DNA of 64,000 nucleotides from Luzula sylvatica (lineage: Eukaryota; Streptophyta; Magnoliopsida; Poales; Juncaceae), in contig OX326959.1 of NCBI GenBank assembly GCA_946800325.1, positions 46,189,566-46,253,565 on the forward strand, in the 5' to 3' direction. Below the pieces are notes generated by a model. That model saw only the letters and a program-made list of their open reading frames with translations, did no database searches and was not told the origin of the DNA. Of the stretch, positions 23,401-35,780 are shown in pieces (positions within the stretch are counted from its first letter, which is position 1; the number at the start of each line of letters is the position of its first letter). A program made the translations under genes and the position numbers.

Positions 23401-23888
23401 TAAACGACATGAATCATATCTGAAAATACGTTGCGCGGAAAATATATAACATTAGGCATGGGAAATAATGTGGAGAATTGGAAACAATTTCTTACATATC
23501 AACTAAATAATAAGAAACTAATTTAAATGTTTTGATTTTTTTCCAATTTAAGTCTGAAGCGAAATTAGTTAAAAAAAAAAAGTTAACTTTCTTGTGTGTA
23601 TTGAAGTCTGAAGACTACACTGTTTTCAATGCAATATCATTAATTACTATTCACCTAAGTCTCTCTTAATTTATAGATTATTAAACTGAAGAAGCCAAAT
23701 CAAATCTTTGACAAGTGGTTTCCAACCATATTTCTCTAATAAAAAAACAGCAACTGAGTTATAAATTAAGTTTAGATAGAGGGTTATATTATAAATTAAT
23801 ATAATCAGGAGAAGAGAGAGGGATGCAAGTAACTTCTAAGAAAAATAGCATCAAATAGAGAATAAGAGAAATAGTATAGAGGTAACAC

Positions 23889-23891
<3 letters not shown>

Positions 23892-23943
<52 letters not shown>
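23892..23943 (+). repeat. (AG)26 microsatellite fused to a start codon
   Basis: An uninterrupted AG dinucleotide run whose next base is the A of the phosphatase ATG. It is therefore the last 52 bases of the 5' UTR, if that ATG is used. Such GA tracts bind GAGA-binding BBR/BPC factors in plants, and length is expected to vary between individuals. Confidence 0.9.
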
Positions 23944-23948
<5 letters not shown>

Positions 23949-25352
23949 AGAAAGGGTGCAACACGTAGTGGTGATGCGACACGGTGATCGAATTGACCAT
24001 TTCGATCCATCATGGGTCACGAACGCAGAACGGCCATGGGACCCAATACTAATCGAGGAAGGCAAGGCCAGAGCTCGAGCCACTGGGGCCCGTCTCTCAG
24101 GCCTGGATTTTCCAATTCATCGTGTTTTTGTTTCTCCTTTCATTCGTTGTCGCCAGACTGCTGCAGAGGTCGTCTCAACTTTATGCTCAGTCGGCGAAAA
24201 TAAGGATGATTTCGATCCATCTCGTGTCAAGGTAATGATGCATCAAGTTTTACACTAAAGTTGCAAAGTACTTTATGAAACATAGTTTATAAAAATTATA
24301 AAATTGCAAAAATACATATTGAGAGGGTAAATTTTGTAATTTTTAGCACAAAATGTTTTATATATTTTATTTAACCTCTTTGTTAAATATTGGTAGGTAG
24401 CAATTGAATATGGGTTGTGTGAGATGCTTAACAACCAAGTGATTAGTCCATCTATAATTCCAAATGATGGGAATTGGTTTCCAGACAAATCAGAACTGGA
24501 AACTATTTTCCCACAAGAAACTATTGACCACTCCTTCTCTCCCATTTATGAAGAGGTACGTATTTCACTCAATAATTAGTTAAATGATATACCAGTATAT
24601 TTTATATTTCGAAGTTTAGTTATACCATACAATTAGATAAATAATATTGTATTAAAACTTTGATTATGTTGTCCTTGTATTAAAATTTGGGTAGATGCCT
24701 TCATGGGGAGAATCAGTAGTTAATTCAAGAAGAAGATTCGCGAATGCAATTCGATCTCTTGCTGATAAATATCCTCATGAGAATTTACTTCTTATAACAC
24801 ATGGTAAATATCTTTTAGATTATACTCATCATCATTTTAATTATTGTTATTATAGACAATTTCATATCTACCCTGCAAAATCTAAAAATATCATGTATAC
24901 CCCTACAAAATGAAAAATATCATGGATACCCCTAAGCATAGAAACTTTCACATGTACCCCTGCATACATAAGAAATATCACACATATTCCTTTCTTTCAT
25001 AAAAACATTTTTGTTAAAAACAGAAAAAGAGGATAATGTTGATATTTACCATATTTTTTAGTTGTATTCATGTTTCACATTTTGAAGGGGTATGTTTGAT
25101 AGTATGAGGTTTTAGGGGGGTTCGCGTGAAATTTTGCCTTATCTTTATATATCTTGTTTTGAAGGTGAGGGAGTGTGGGTTTCTGTTACATATTTCTACA
25201 AGTATGTGGATCTCCATGTCAGCTATTGTGGATATTCTATTTTGGAGAGGAATATATCCTTTAATTCACCAGAAGAATTCACTGCTGAGAACTTCAATGT
25301 TCTAACACTAAACAACGAGACTGGCCTCCTCTTTGCTGATCCAGAACCATGA
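23944..25352 (+). CDS. Histidine phosphatase (phosphoglycerate mutase-like) family protein
   Basis: Four exons (23944-24231, 24397-24555, 24695-24803, 25165-25352) give 247 aa. The superfamily signature RHG is at residues 12-14 (VVVMRHGDR). SPFIRCRQTA near residues 64-73 supplies a second conserved Arg, and Glu155 and the LLITHG His185 complete the expected His/Arg/Glu active site. The length and order fit the plant UBASH3/TULA-like branch rather than glycolytic phosphoglycerate mutase. It probably removes phosphate through a phosphohistidine intermediate; the substrate is unknown. The phosphohistidine core is intact. Intron 3 (24,804-25,164) is mostly a family A repeat. The ATG directly follows the (AG)26 tract. 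Confidence 0.92.
24860..25138. repeat. Family A foldback repeat filling phosphatase intron 3
   Basis: The left end (AATTTCATATCTACCCTGCA, ATATCATGTATACCCC, then two further diverged copies of the motif) is mirrored by GGGGTATGTTTGATA and GGGGGGTTCGCGTGAAATTT on the right. It occupies nearly all of the intron between donor 24,804 and acceptor 25,164. Confidence 0.65.
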
Positions 25353-25668
25353 AGATTTCAATTTAGACTAAATTTTTCGCAATATTTCCAAATAAATTAA
25401 CTGTTCAATGTATTTGTTTTGGTCTCGAACTTGATTTCGTGTTATATAAATAAAGATTTCTTAAAAAAAAAAACACTGAAATTTCTTACTTTAGAAGTGT
25501 ATCGCTGCACAGAGTGAAAAATATCATCCGTACCCCTATAAAGCACAAAAATATTGTGTTTAATAATGTTCGACATAAAAATAAAAACCACGAGCAATAG
25601 AATCATAGATCCACAATCAGTTGCAAGCGATACAAATTAATAATGTTGAAATTGTAGGAATTTGCAAT

Positions 25669-28394
25669 TTATAAAGGATTTCTATTCACGTCCTTGTATA
25701 ATAAATACCTCGACCTAGTTTTCCCCAGAGCCGCATACCTAATGATTTATTACAGATTAGTTGAATTTTTCCCTGATAATATGCCACGTGGCATGTGGGT
25801 ATAAGTTCGGAAAACAAATGTGGGTTTATATCAATATTTTTCCTTTAATGAGTATTTTATATTCTATATTATAAATGAAATAATAATTTAATTACCATTG
25901 AGGGACAAAAGGGGCCATCCAAATCGAATCACCAGCTTGTACGGGATACCTGTTTTATTTAACAAAATGTAATTTATGAACATTTCGGGGTGTAAATGTA
26001 AATAAACCATTATATACTTACCAGTTATCGGCTAAGCGATAAATCCCTTGGCCTTCTAATAGAATCAACCCATGCTGATTATAATGCACTTCCTATTTCA
26101 CAAATAAATAAATAAATAATTAATAAACAAAGTTAAAAATAAGAATATTTGGGGAAAATAACAAAAGTATATTTTAAGAACAAGAATTTCGCAATTTGGA
26201 AAAATGAATAAAAGACAAATATATAAACAATGTTTTAACCTTGACATTGAGAAATTCTCCGGGTTGGAAGTCCATAATCTTCACAATAAAAAAGCGAAAA
26301 TAAGATTTTGAAATTAAAAGTATGTATTGAAATTTCGTTACAAGTTAATTAGGCCTTTACTAATTTGAAAGGATTATAAAATGGAATTAAATGAAATTTA
26401 AAGGGGTTTAATAATACTTACATGAATGTTGAAATCATAGGAGCTTGAGGTAGGCAATAATTTACGCAATTCAAATATCTAACCGAACAATTCAAAAATA
26501 AAATATAAACAATAAACTAACAATGATTACTTTATGGGAAATTTGCAAAAAGGCCCTCCATCAGCCCAAATTGCAAGAAAACCTCTGGCATTAGGAATCA
26601 TTGCAAAAAAAACATCTATTCTTAGGAAACTTTACAAAGTGGCCCCTCATTCTGATCTTTTTTGTTTACAACAATGGTACTTTTTTTGCAATTTATGCAT
26701 AATGTAGGGGCTTTTATGCCAATTTCCCTAATTTTTTATATAATTAAATGATACCTCGCCAGGAGTTTCTAGAAGGGGTTGTTTATCGGTAGAGCCTATT
26801 ATAATTTCAGGCAATTGAGCCTCAATTTTATTATACCTGAAATGTATACAAAAATTATAACCGAATTTATATCAAGGGTTAAATTGTAATAAATAAACAA
26901 GTAACATAGAATTAGGATAATAAACCTTCGCTCGAAAATAATAAGAGTTGATGGTTCAATACTCTTCACTAAATGCTGCGTGTTTGGTGGAAAATATGCA
27001 TATGAATCCACCTGAAAAAATAATAATTATGAAATTTTGGGTTTTACTGCAAAAAGGAGAACAAAAATGAAAGGGCAATGAAACTTACGGTTAGCTTGTG
27101 AAGAGTACCCGTCTCCAAGAGAATGGTACCTTGTACCACAAAAATAAGCCTAACAACAATTTATAAAAATGAGTTATGGCAATCGAAGAAAAAATAAATG
27201 AAGGTAAAATTTTATAAAGTCGGGAGTTATTTTGGAAAATTGAAAATGATATTGCTATTAAATTATGTACCTTTCAATGTCTTTTGGTGGTAAAGCAGAC
27301 TCGGAGCCCTCTGCATTGTTAAAATACACAACAAAATTATGAAAATTTCATTATTTGCCATATTAGGCTTTCGATTGGATCTATTGAGGCACGACTATGA
27401 TTAATTGAGGTTTAATTTGGGATTAATTGCAAATTTGTAGAATACCTTGCATCTTTGTTAGGTACATTGTGAAATGTGAACCCATAGCTGGAGTAATTAA
27501 ATATGCTCCTAATGTATTTATCCTGAAATTAACGCAAAAATATGATTTATTATAATAAGAATTAAAATCGAAAATTCTATAAAATGATTCATTACAAAAG
27601 CGATAAAATTAAAGTACCAATCTGGTAAAGGGCTAAATACTTGGCTTTCAGGAGTAATTAAAGCGTGATCTCTCTTATATACACTTCGTGTAAAACCAGG
27701 TAAATCTAAATTTGAGAAAAATAAAACAAAATTGGGTCAATTAGGGTTTAATTGATACAAAATTCAATTAAATTGAGGAATTTATATACCTTGGAGATGA
27801 GATGGATTTAAAGTAGGGTTAGTAACCTTATCATAAAGGGGAATAAAAGTAGGGTTTGCGACCTTATCATGAAGGGGTTTTTGCGAGTGGTGTATTTCAC
27901 AACTCGATGACATATAACTTGAGCACATTCCTTCTTCTCCTCTCACTATGATGCCTGGACAAATTATTGTAAATTTGACTCGTAAAATATTAAAAACTAA
28001 CATATTATTGTAAATAATATTATGCATCGTCTTAAAGTTAACGATGGTATTTGCATGTTTTGGATACTAATTAAGATTAATTCTACAAATTCAATATCCC
28101 AAAAAGCCAAAAGAAAGAAAAGAGTAGAGCAAATGAATACAAACAAGGCCCAGAATTAGGATAAATTATCTCGTTTCTTTCTCTCTCTCTCTCTCTTTCT
28201 CTCCCTCTCTCTAGAGGTAGACAATTGTAATTTGCAAGACATAAATCAAGCATAAATTTCCATGTAATCGCGTAATATAAAGCAAATTCCATTTGAAACG
28301 ATTCCTAAGTAGCGTATAAACTTGAGAATTAGAAATACTGACCAACTAAAGAGAGAAAAAGGGAGAAACAAACAAAGCGCATATCCATCACCAT
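25669..28394 (-). CDS. UGLYAH: (S)-ureidoglycine aminohydrolase
   Basis: Releases ammonia from (S)-ureidoglycine in purine (allantoin) catabolism, in the ER. Thirteen exons (28394-28343, 27954-27790, 27705-27618, 27522-27446, 27310-27271, 27149-27089, 27011-26926, 26836-26755, 26478-26422, 26278-26240, 26092-26022, 25949-25896, 25738-25669) give 313 aa. The N-terminus (MRFVCFSLFLSLVGIIV) is a signal peptide. It is a bicupin: LPGFTRSVYKRDHALITPES, GSHFTMYL, VDSYAYFPPN, STDKQPLLETPGE, then the metal-binding ExHxxxH (E250, H252, H256) and Gln290 in APFVPQW, matching the known Mn ligands. It ends YLLYKDVNRNPL. The active site is complete. Exon 2 holds a 36-bp tandem duplication, and the intron at 26,479-26,754 holds a family B repeat. 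Confidence 0.96.
25781..25794. promoter_or_regulatory. Perfect 14-bp G-box palindrome in UGLYAH intron 12
   Basis: ATGCCACGTGGCAT is a perfect palindrome around a CACGTG core. A stronger-than-minimal G-box of this kind is a typical bZIP (ABF/GBF) site. Its place in an intron near the 3' end makes a function uncertain. Confidence 0.4.
26533..26735. repeat. Family B foldback repeat in a UGLYAH intron
   Basis: GGGAAATTTGCAAAAAGGCC, then CCAAATTGCAAGAAAA on the left, are mirrored by TTTTTGCAATTTATGCATAA, then GGGGCTTTTATGCC and AATTTCCC on the right. This is the clearest full copy: inverted ends of about 45 bp around an A/T-rich core. Confidence 0.7.
28180..28213. repeat. CT-rich microsatellite
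   Basis: Interrupted (TC)n tract in the first intron of UGLYAH (28,342-27,955). Confidence 0.8.
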
Positions 28395-28626
28395 TATTCT
28401 TTTTTTCTCTTTCTTTTTTGCTCTGATCTTTTGCTCAAACGAGTGGAGTGAAGACTGAAGTCTAGTCAGCACACTTGCTCTTTGTTTTTTTGTTATTAGA
28501 GGGGGGTTGGTTGAGAATCCTAGATTTAATTTCTCGGATTTGTCATAAACCGAGATTTATTTGCTTCTAGGCCAAAACCCGAGATTTGAATTCTCGGGAG
28601 TTCGGGTTTATTGTTCCTAACCTGAG

Positions 28627-31056
28627 ATTTTTTTTTTGAACGAGGATAACCATAATGGTATATACCCCTTACTTTCATTAAACAAAGAAAAATGGTTACA
28701 AATATAGTTAGTACATTCTGGGGCAGCACAATAGTTAAAACTAAAAGTATACTAGGTTGTTCTTGTTGCTGCCTGGGCTTGCTCTCTGGTGGCTTTTGTT
28801 TGTAGGGAATTCGTCCACATAAGCGCTTCTTCGACTGTCTTATTTGCCACTACTATCGGAGGAGACGTTGGGGCATTGAATATTCTTGCGTTTCTTTGCT
28901 TTCATATCCGCCAATTAACAGCAGCCCATAGCTTTGCCACGATCCTTTAACGTCTTTTCGTAGTTTATCTTTGTTGGTCATCCAAGTTTCCAAGATGGAA
29001 GCTTTTGGTTCCCATCTAATGGGGGATCGGATCAGTCTTTCTACGATTCTCCATGTTGCCGTAGTGTAGGAACATTTTAGGAATAAGTGTTCAATTGTCT
29101 CATTTTCCCTTTTACATAGAGGGCATAACGTGTTGTTTGAGTATCCTTTTCTTTAAAGTATTTCTGTGGTGTTTAGCCGATTGTGTATAGATAGCCATAG
29201 AAAGAAATGGATTTTTGGTGGAACTCGGATTTTCCATAGGGACCCAGACCAGTGGGCTATGACACCCGGATTTGCCATGAATGAATAGGCCGATTTGGAT
29301 GTGAAACTTTTCTTTTGGTTCCATTTCCATTCTTTTTGATTCGTTTCTTCATTAGTCATTGTTGAGACGTTGTACAAGGGTAGTAATTTTATCAAGTCTT
29401 TTAGGAAGAAAGAGAGGGATTGATCCGGAATGTTTGTTAGATCGGCCGTTTGGTCTATCCCATATATTTATTTTACGCAAATTGACCAAAGATTATCATC
29501 AATTGTATCAATTTTCCAAAGCGCTCTCATGAGAAGAGCTTTGTTTTTGGTCTTTTAGGTTTAGAATTTCTAAACCACCGTTTTTCTTTGAAAGAGTCAC
29601 TTTTGTCCAATTAACAAGACCACTTCCCGGTTTACTTTTATCTTCTCCCTTTCATAAGAAAGCTCTCATTACCTTTGTTATTCTATTTATTACTCCTTTA
29701 GGGAGGAGGAGCGTTTGCATGAGATACGTCGGCATATAATTCAAAGTTGCTTTCAATAGGGCGAGTCTTCCTCCAAAAGATATTAATTTTCCTTTCCATC
29801 TCGCTATTCTTTGTTGTATCTTTTTTATTAGGGGTAGGAATATTAGTTTTTTTGGTCTTAGCACGGTTAATGGTATTCCTAAGTACTTAAATGGAAGGGT
29901 TGTTATGCCACAACTTAGTATTGAGGAGATAGTTGTATTAGCCGTTGTGGGGGTGTTAACGGGATAAAAGCTACTCTTTTAACGATTTAGTTGGAGACCC
30001 AAAATCTCTTGAAAAATGTCTAGGGCTAGCGATATAATTTTTATGTTTTGCGGTGTTGCTTCAACGAATAATATTGCGTCATCGGCGTATTGGAGCAAAC
30101 GTGTGTCTATTCCGGTTTCCTTGGTGAGTAATGGATTTATCTTTGATATGATAGCTTGTAGAATATTTATTGCAATTAAACAATAAATGTGATAAAGGAT
30201 CCCCTTGACGTAATCCTCTTTGGTGGAAAAAATAGGGAGAGAGGGCTCCATTTATTTTGACGGATGAAGACGAGGAGATAAAGAGGTTGTGGATCCATTG
30301 TGGCCATCTTGAAGGAAAATTCATGTGAGTTAGCATATTCTCCATGAAATCTCATGGTACGTTATCGAAAGCTTTCTTAATGTCAATAGATAACATGATC
30401 GCGGGTATTTTACTTTTTTTGAATTTTTTTAAATATTCTCTAGCCACTAAGAATGAGCCCGTTATTGCTCCATTCTTTATGAATGCGGATTGGTTTAGTG
30501 GTAGGAGCTTCGGTAGTAGTGATTGTAGTTTATTAGCCATTAGTTTGGTTATTATTTTGATTGGTAAGTTTATCACACTAATGGGTCTATAGTATTCTAT
30601 GGCAAGAGCTTGTTCTTTTTTTGGGATTAGCGTAATGTTAGCTTGGTTGATTCTCCAAATATCAAGCTTGTTGTCATAGAAATCGTGTATTAAACGTTTA
30701 AAATCTTCATGTAAAATAGACCAATAGTCATGTACATATTCGGATGGCAAACCATCGGGTTCGGAAGACTTCGTTTTTGTAGCTTGTTTATAACGTGTTG
30801 GATTTCTACCTCATTGAATGGAACGATTAAGGAGGCCATGCCATCGATGTTAGGGGGCAGGGGCACAAGGACCTGTAAGTCCGTCCCCATATCAGGGGGT
30901 TTGGATCCCATGGATCCTTTATAGTGATCGAAGAAAGCCGATAAAATTTCGTTGGTTTCGATTAGTTGCTGAGAATTGTGATGGAGTGTCGCGATGAAGT
31001 TTCTGTTTCTTCTTTGTGTAGCTATTGCATGGAAATATGAATTATTTCTATCCCGG
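28627..31056 (-). mobile_element. 5'-truncated L1-type LINE, decayed
   Basis: On the minus strand fragments of one reverse transcriptase appear in order: DRDRNNSYFHAIATQRR (linker), INQANITLIPKK, YRPISVINLPIKIITKLMAN, NQSAFIKNGAI, SIDIKKAFDNVP, FHQRGLRQGDPLSHLLFN, LLQYADDAILF (the catalytic YADD is present), then FLPLIKKIQQRIARWKG and a zinc-binding RT tail (FHIQIGLFIHGKSG). Frameshifts and stops break it. The 3' end is a poly-A tract (minus strand) at 28,627-28,638. The endonuclease and ORF1 are absent. Inactive. Confidence 0.85.
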
Positions 31057-31471
31057 TCAATCGGAAAGTGAGTTAGAATTTGACTCTCACAAGAGTCTAA
31101 TGCGAGAAGTCAATCGACTTCGACAGAGTGAAATTGAAAAAGAGAGCATGATTCTAAATCTCAAGGCTAAGGTATCTTCTCTTGAATTATCGGTAAAGTC
31201 GCACAAAACACAATTAACCGAATTTAACGGATTTTCAAAATGCGAGTGTCAAGCCCTAAAAAACGATATCTCATCTCTAAAAGTTGAAATCCAAAATTTG
31301 AAATTTGTAAATGAGTCATTGAAGAGCGCATGTGTATCACTTACACCTAGCACTCCTTCATTGGACAAAGTCTTGGAGCGCAAGTTTATTCAATGTTTGT
31401 CATTTCATATAAAATTACATGATCAAATGCGAATGCCATGGAAGATGCAAAGTTTATATATGAAATGCTAA
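31057..31471 (+). pseudogene. Coiled-coil fragment, probably retrotransposon gag-derived
   Basis: An open frame reads a long heptad-like coiled coil (SLMREVNRLRQSEIEKES, NLKAKVSSLELSVKSHK, LKNDISSLKVEIQNLKFVNE, then SLDKVLERK). This layout resembles the coiled-coil region downstream of the zinc knuckle in some plant Copia gag proteins. It directly abuts the 5' edge of the LINE, which supplies the apparent start codon. No domain is diagnostic, so the gag assignment is tentative. Confidence 0.4.
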
Positions 31472-31489
31472 TACTTTAATATGTAATAC

Positions 31490-32443
31490 TATAAATCATA
31501 CAATATATATTAGTAATATTTTTAGAAATTTAATTTTAAAAATCCATCAAATAAATTAATTTTAATTTTCTCTTTATTTTGACATCCATATTAACATAGT
31601 TCATACATACCTTTTTCATATTTTGAATTTGTAAAAATATTATGTAAGAAAATACAATGCAAACAAATGCATATTTACATAATTGAATTTTAAGTATTTT
31701 ATTTACATAATAGAATTTTCAGTATTACTATTTATTTTTACAAAAATCGTAACTATAAGAATTTCATATAATACTAAGTATATTATATTTGTGTTTTTAG
31801 CCAAACTAATTTCATATTAAATTTTTTAAAAATTAATATAATTAAAAAATAGTTTATCCATCTAAATAACTTCTTATACGTATAAGCACCTATCAAATAA
31901 TATTAAATTTTTTTTTTTTTTAAATGTTAATTTAAAAAAAATCATATGATATAAAATAATTTGTATTTATGTTTATGCTAAATTAAATTTTGATATTGTT
32001 TATTAAATACTTTCCCTATTAAGTTCGATATTAATTGTAATTGTCGTTGCATTTTGAATCAAGAAAAAATTATTACTGCTATACAATTATTGACGTGTTA
32101 CTACGTATATCGTATGATTCATTATTTTAATATTTGATATTGTGTGAAATATTATGAACAATGATATAATATTTGTTGTTGTGTCTATTCGTAAAATTAT
32201 ATTATATCTCAATATTATTATATAATTACATTAATATGAGTGTTATTGTTTGATTAAATAAAATGAGATTTTTTGTTATCATAATATAAAATAATTGTAA
32301 AACATATGAATAATCATAGATAAATGAGTTCGAATAATATTATTTTGAAATGATATTATCAATATTACCATATAATGTGTATTTTGTATTGCAATGAAAA
32401 ACATAAATAAAATTTTCGTCGCGTATCGCGGGTATTCTCCTAG
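31490..32443 (+). mobile_element. Non-autonomous Helitron, copy 3
   Basis: The best-preserved 3' end of the family: hairpin CGTCGCGTATCGCGGG, a short spacer, then CTAG followed by T. The interior matches the copy ending at 13,817 over several hundred bases, and its last 300 bp also match the copy at 10.5-10.8 kb. No coding sequence. The 5' boundary is approximate. Confidence 0.7.
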
Positions 32444-33960
32444 TATAAGAAAATAACCTACTCCCTTTTTTTTTTTTATCAATTTTCTAATATATTGTGT
32501 TTTCAAAGTTTTTATACCATAACACATTCAATGAGAAGGATCTTTCTCTTATCATAGAGAAAATAAACAAAATTCAAAGACGTTTTTTTTTTCAATAAGG
32601 AGAAAATACCATCGATGATCACGTTGTCATCCATATTAATTTATGCTGAATTGAAATATGTTTAATGTTAGAATAAATTGGTCAATTTAGCAAGTGAGAG
32701 AAGTTAATATATTACTCGGTTAACGTCAATTTAGGGAATGAAGTGAGAGTTATTATAATGCATAGTGTATTTTTAAAATGAAAACAAAATTAATCATATT
32801 AAATAATATTTGATTTTCATGTCTTGAGAAAGTCATAGAGTTTATCTTGTATATTCGCTGTACTCGCGATTTCTACCAATCCTCTTATACGAACATCGTC
32901 CATACGATACATATTTTTTTTTAATTCATACGATAAATTAAATCATGGTAATCCATATAATTAATAATCGGTGAGTTAAAGTTACAAAACAATCATCTAC
33001 CGAACTTCGTAAATAAATATTTTGTGTTATTTGTTTTGGTATCGTTCTCTTTATTTTCAATTATTTACGCTTCCGCATTTAAATCGAAATTGTATACTAT
33101 TACCGAAAATTAGACCTTAAAATTACCTATTCAGACTCTAGGTATTAATTAAACAACATTGACTGTTGAGTTTTATCAAATTTTTGAATATTGTGACCAA
33201 TAAAACGGATGACGTGGCATAAAACAATTTATTTTCTTTTATCTTTCTTCTACGATAAACCGAAGTCTCAAAATTTGCACCTATTTTTATGTTTGTAAAA
33301 TTTTTATAGTCTCGAAATAATTACTAGTATCATAAACTATACTTTTTCATCTTATATTTCTTTTTTTAATATTTTAAAAATAACTACCAATATAAAAATA
33401 CTGTGAACTTTTAGTTTCCAATCTTATTTCATAATTTTATAATTTATTCTTAACAAAAGTCAATTTATAATTTTACATTTTTGGACTCCTATTTAACACA
33501 TGAGAAAATCTCTTTATAATCATTTTTTATAATATTTTCAAAATAACTATTAATATAAAATATAAATACAATTTATCGCCATGAATTTTAATTTTTTAAT
33601 TTTATAATCTATCGCTAATAAAAGTACACTTTTAGAATTTTACATTTTAGACTTCGATTTAATATCGGAGAGAGAGACATATTTTTTTTTCAAATTTAAT
33701 TACATGAATGCTTGTCACATAATTCATTAAACTTATTAAAATATAATTATCACATCATATATTAATTAATAAACACACCAAAATAAATAATAAAAAAATG
33801 ACTAAATAATGGACGAAGGGACAAAGTGAACCATTATTTTGAGGCGGAGCCAGAATAGTTTCTAGTAAAGAACTCATTGACTACACTGTGTATCATCGCT
33901 ATGATTTAGATCGAGAGTCGAGACGTCAGCTAATGAAACCCATCAGACTACGGGAGCCGG
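32444..33960. other. Intergenic region with an internal duplication
   Basis: No gene seen. Two diverged tandem copies of about 140-150 bp lie at about 33,350-33,490 and 33,520-33,665; both carry AAATAACTA(C/T)(C/T)AATATAAAA, TTTTATAAT(T/C)TAT and AATTTTACATTTT in the same order. The last 100 bp before the TMEM135-like gene are probably its promoter and 5' UTR. Confidence 0.4.
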
Positions 33961-33978
33961 ACATCTCCAGTGCGCACC

Positions 33979-35724
33979 ATGCCTTTCCTCTCCACCCCCT
34001 CCTCCTTCGATCTCCCCTCCATGGCCTCCTCATCCTCCACCGCAGAACCCTCTGCCGGCGGTGACACGGTTGAGGGCCGTTTCAGGGAGGCGGAGAACCG
34101 GTTGCGCGAAGCCATGGAGGAGCTTCAGCTTCACCATCGCCAAGGAGGCGCCAAAGCTGAAGATCTACGTTGCGATAACCACGGGCCCGACGAATCTTGC
34201 ATTGCGCATGCAGTTGGAAATGTTTGTCAAAGCTTTTTGTTGAGCTATGGTGTCAGGGTTGGAATTGGGATCTTACTGCGGGCTTTTAAGCTTGCTAGAC
34301 GAAAATCTTACTCATCAATTCTCGATCTCAAGGTAATTTCTTTAATAATCCTTGTTGAATTGTACATAATTCGATTTAATTTACCATTTTACTTAACTTT
34401 TTTTTCTCCTTTGATTTTGCAGCAACTTGTATCAGAGAACGATTTGATTGTAAGAGAAGAGGCTTGTCGAGTTGGATTACTCTTTGGTGGATTCACCGGA
34501 AGTTACCACGCTCTGAGATGTCTCCTCAGAAGAATCAGGAAGAAAGAAACACCATTAAACGCGTAAGTCTTCATTCCTTAATATCCCAAATAGGAAGGGC
34601 CGAACTGCATAATTTGCATTGTGTTTATCTTGGCTCGATGAAATTAATCGAATTAATTGAAGGGGTGTTGGAGCAGAATGATAGCGGGCTCCATTGCTGG
34701 GTTATCTGTCCTTGCACTGGGCGACTCCACTAGGAGACGAACCCTTGCTTTATATCTTTTCGTTCGACTTGGCCAGGTTAGTTTAAAAAAGTACACTTTT
34801 TTTTTTTCCTTTTAAGCGATTTTTGATTTACATTCATTTTTTTTGTTTGTTTCTTTTGTATAGTGTGCATATAACTCTGCAAAGTCGAAAAATAAATTCC
34901 ATCTATGGGGAAGCCATTGGAGACACGGAGATTCTCTCCTCTTCTCTCTCGCTTGTGCTCAGGTAACAAACACACAAAAAGCCCTTGCATTATGTCTAAA
35001 TTGCAAAAAGACTCCTACAATGATGATATTGATATTTACTTATCTTATGCTTCAGGTTATGTATGCATTTGTAATGAGGCCAGAGAGTCTCCCAAAATCA
35101 TACAAGGATTTCATCCAGAAGACCGGGCCCGTGGCAGACCCGGTCTACAAAGCGGTGCGCGAGTGCTGCAGAGGGGGGCCGATAAATCTAGCCTCCCTCA
35201 CAGCCTTTCTCGCTTCTCAGAAACGGGTTAACGGGCCTGTGAAATTGTCTGAGCACATGAATATAATTCCCTGCTCCGTTATACACCCTGAAACCGGATC
35301 TTGTTTTGCCAAGAATATGAGTGCCGGTTATTCCACTTTCAGGAAAACGTTTCCTCTTTATTTCTCTCTCACTTTCGTTCCCTTTGTCGTGCTTCGCCTT
35401 CACAAGGTATGAATATTGATATTGATGTTCTTCTCTCAGTTTACTATTTTACTCGAGATTATTCTATTTATTTTGTACTAAAGTTTTCCATTTTGTATAG
35501 TTCTTGGAATCTCCAGCAATGACATGCTGGCGAGCTCTGATTGGTTCAGTTCGCTCGACCAGTTTCTTATCTGCCTTTGTTGCTATCTTCCAGGTACACA
35601 GATATAATTCATACCAATAATTTCGGATATTTTTGCCTATGCGTCCAATCGCTTTTAGGAAATTTGCAAATTAGCCCTTGCATACTTACTAAACTGCAAA
35701 AAGATGTGTACATCATTAAAAATT

Positions 35725-35780
<56 letters not shown>

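Larger units (their letters stand above)
22783..23943. promoter_or_regulatory. Divergent promoter region between RFT1 and the histidine phosphatase
   Basis: The two start codons face away from each other 1.16 kb apart. The RFT1-proximal part (about 22,890-23,010) is a local G+C-rich stretch with GGCGGGCGGCGG words, probably RFT1 5' UTR or promoter. The middle holds a family A repeat (23,180-23,400). The far end is the (AG)26 tract. No TATA box is called with confidence. Confidence 0.45.

Noticed and set aside
23789..24083. Minus-strand frames with poly-Ser/Leu opposite the phosphatase start
   Set aside because: They are translations of the (AG)26 tract and the antisense of exon 1.
31025..31471. 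148-codon ORF as a genuine gene
   Set aside because: Its start lies in antisense LINE sequence and the rest looks like a retroelement coiled coil; kept as a fragment.
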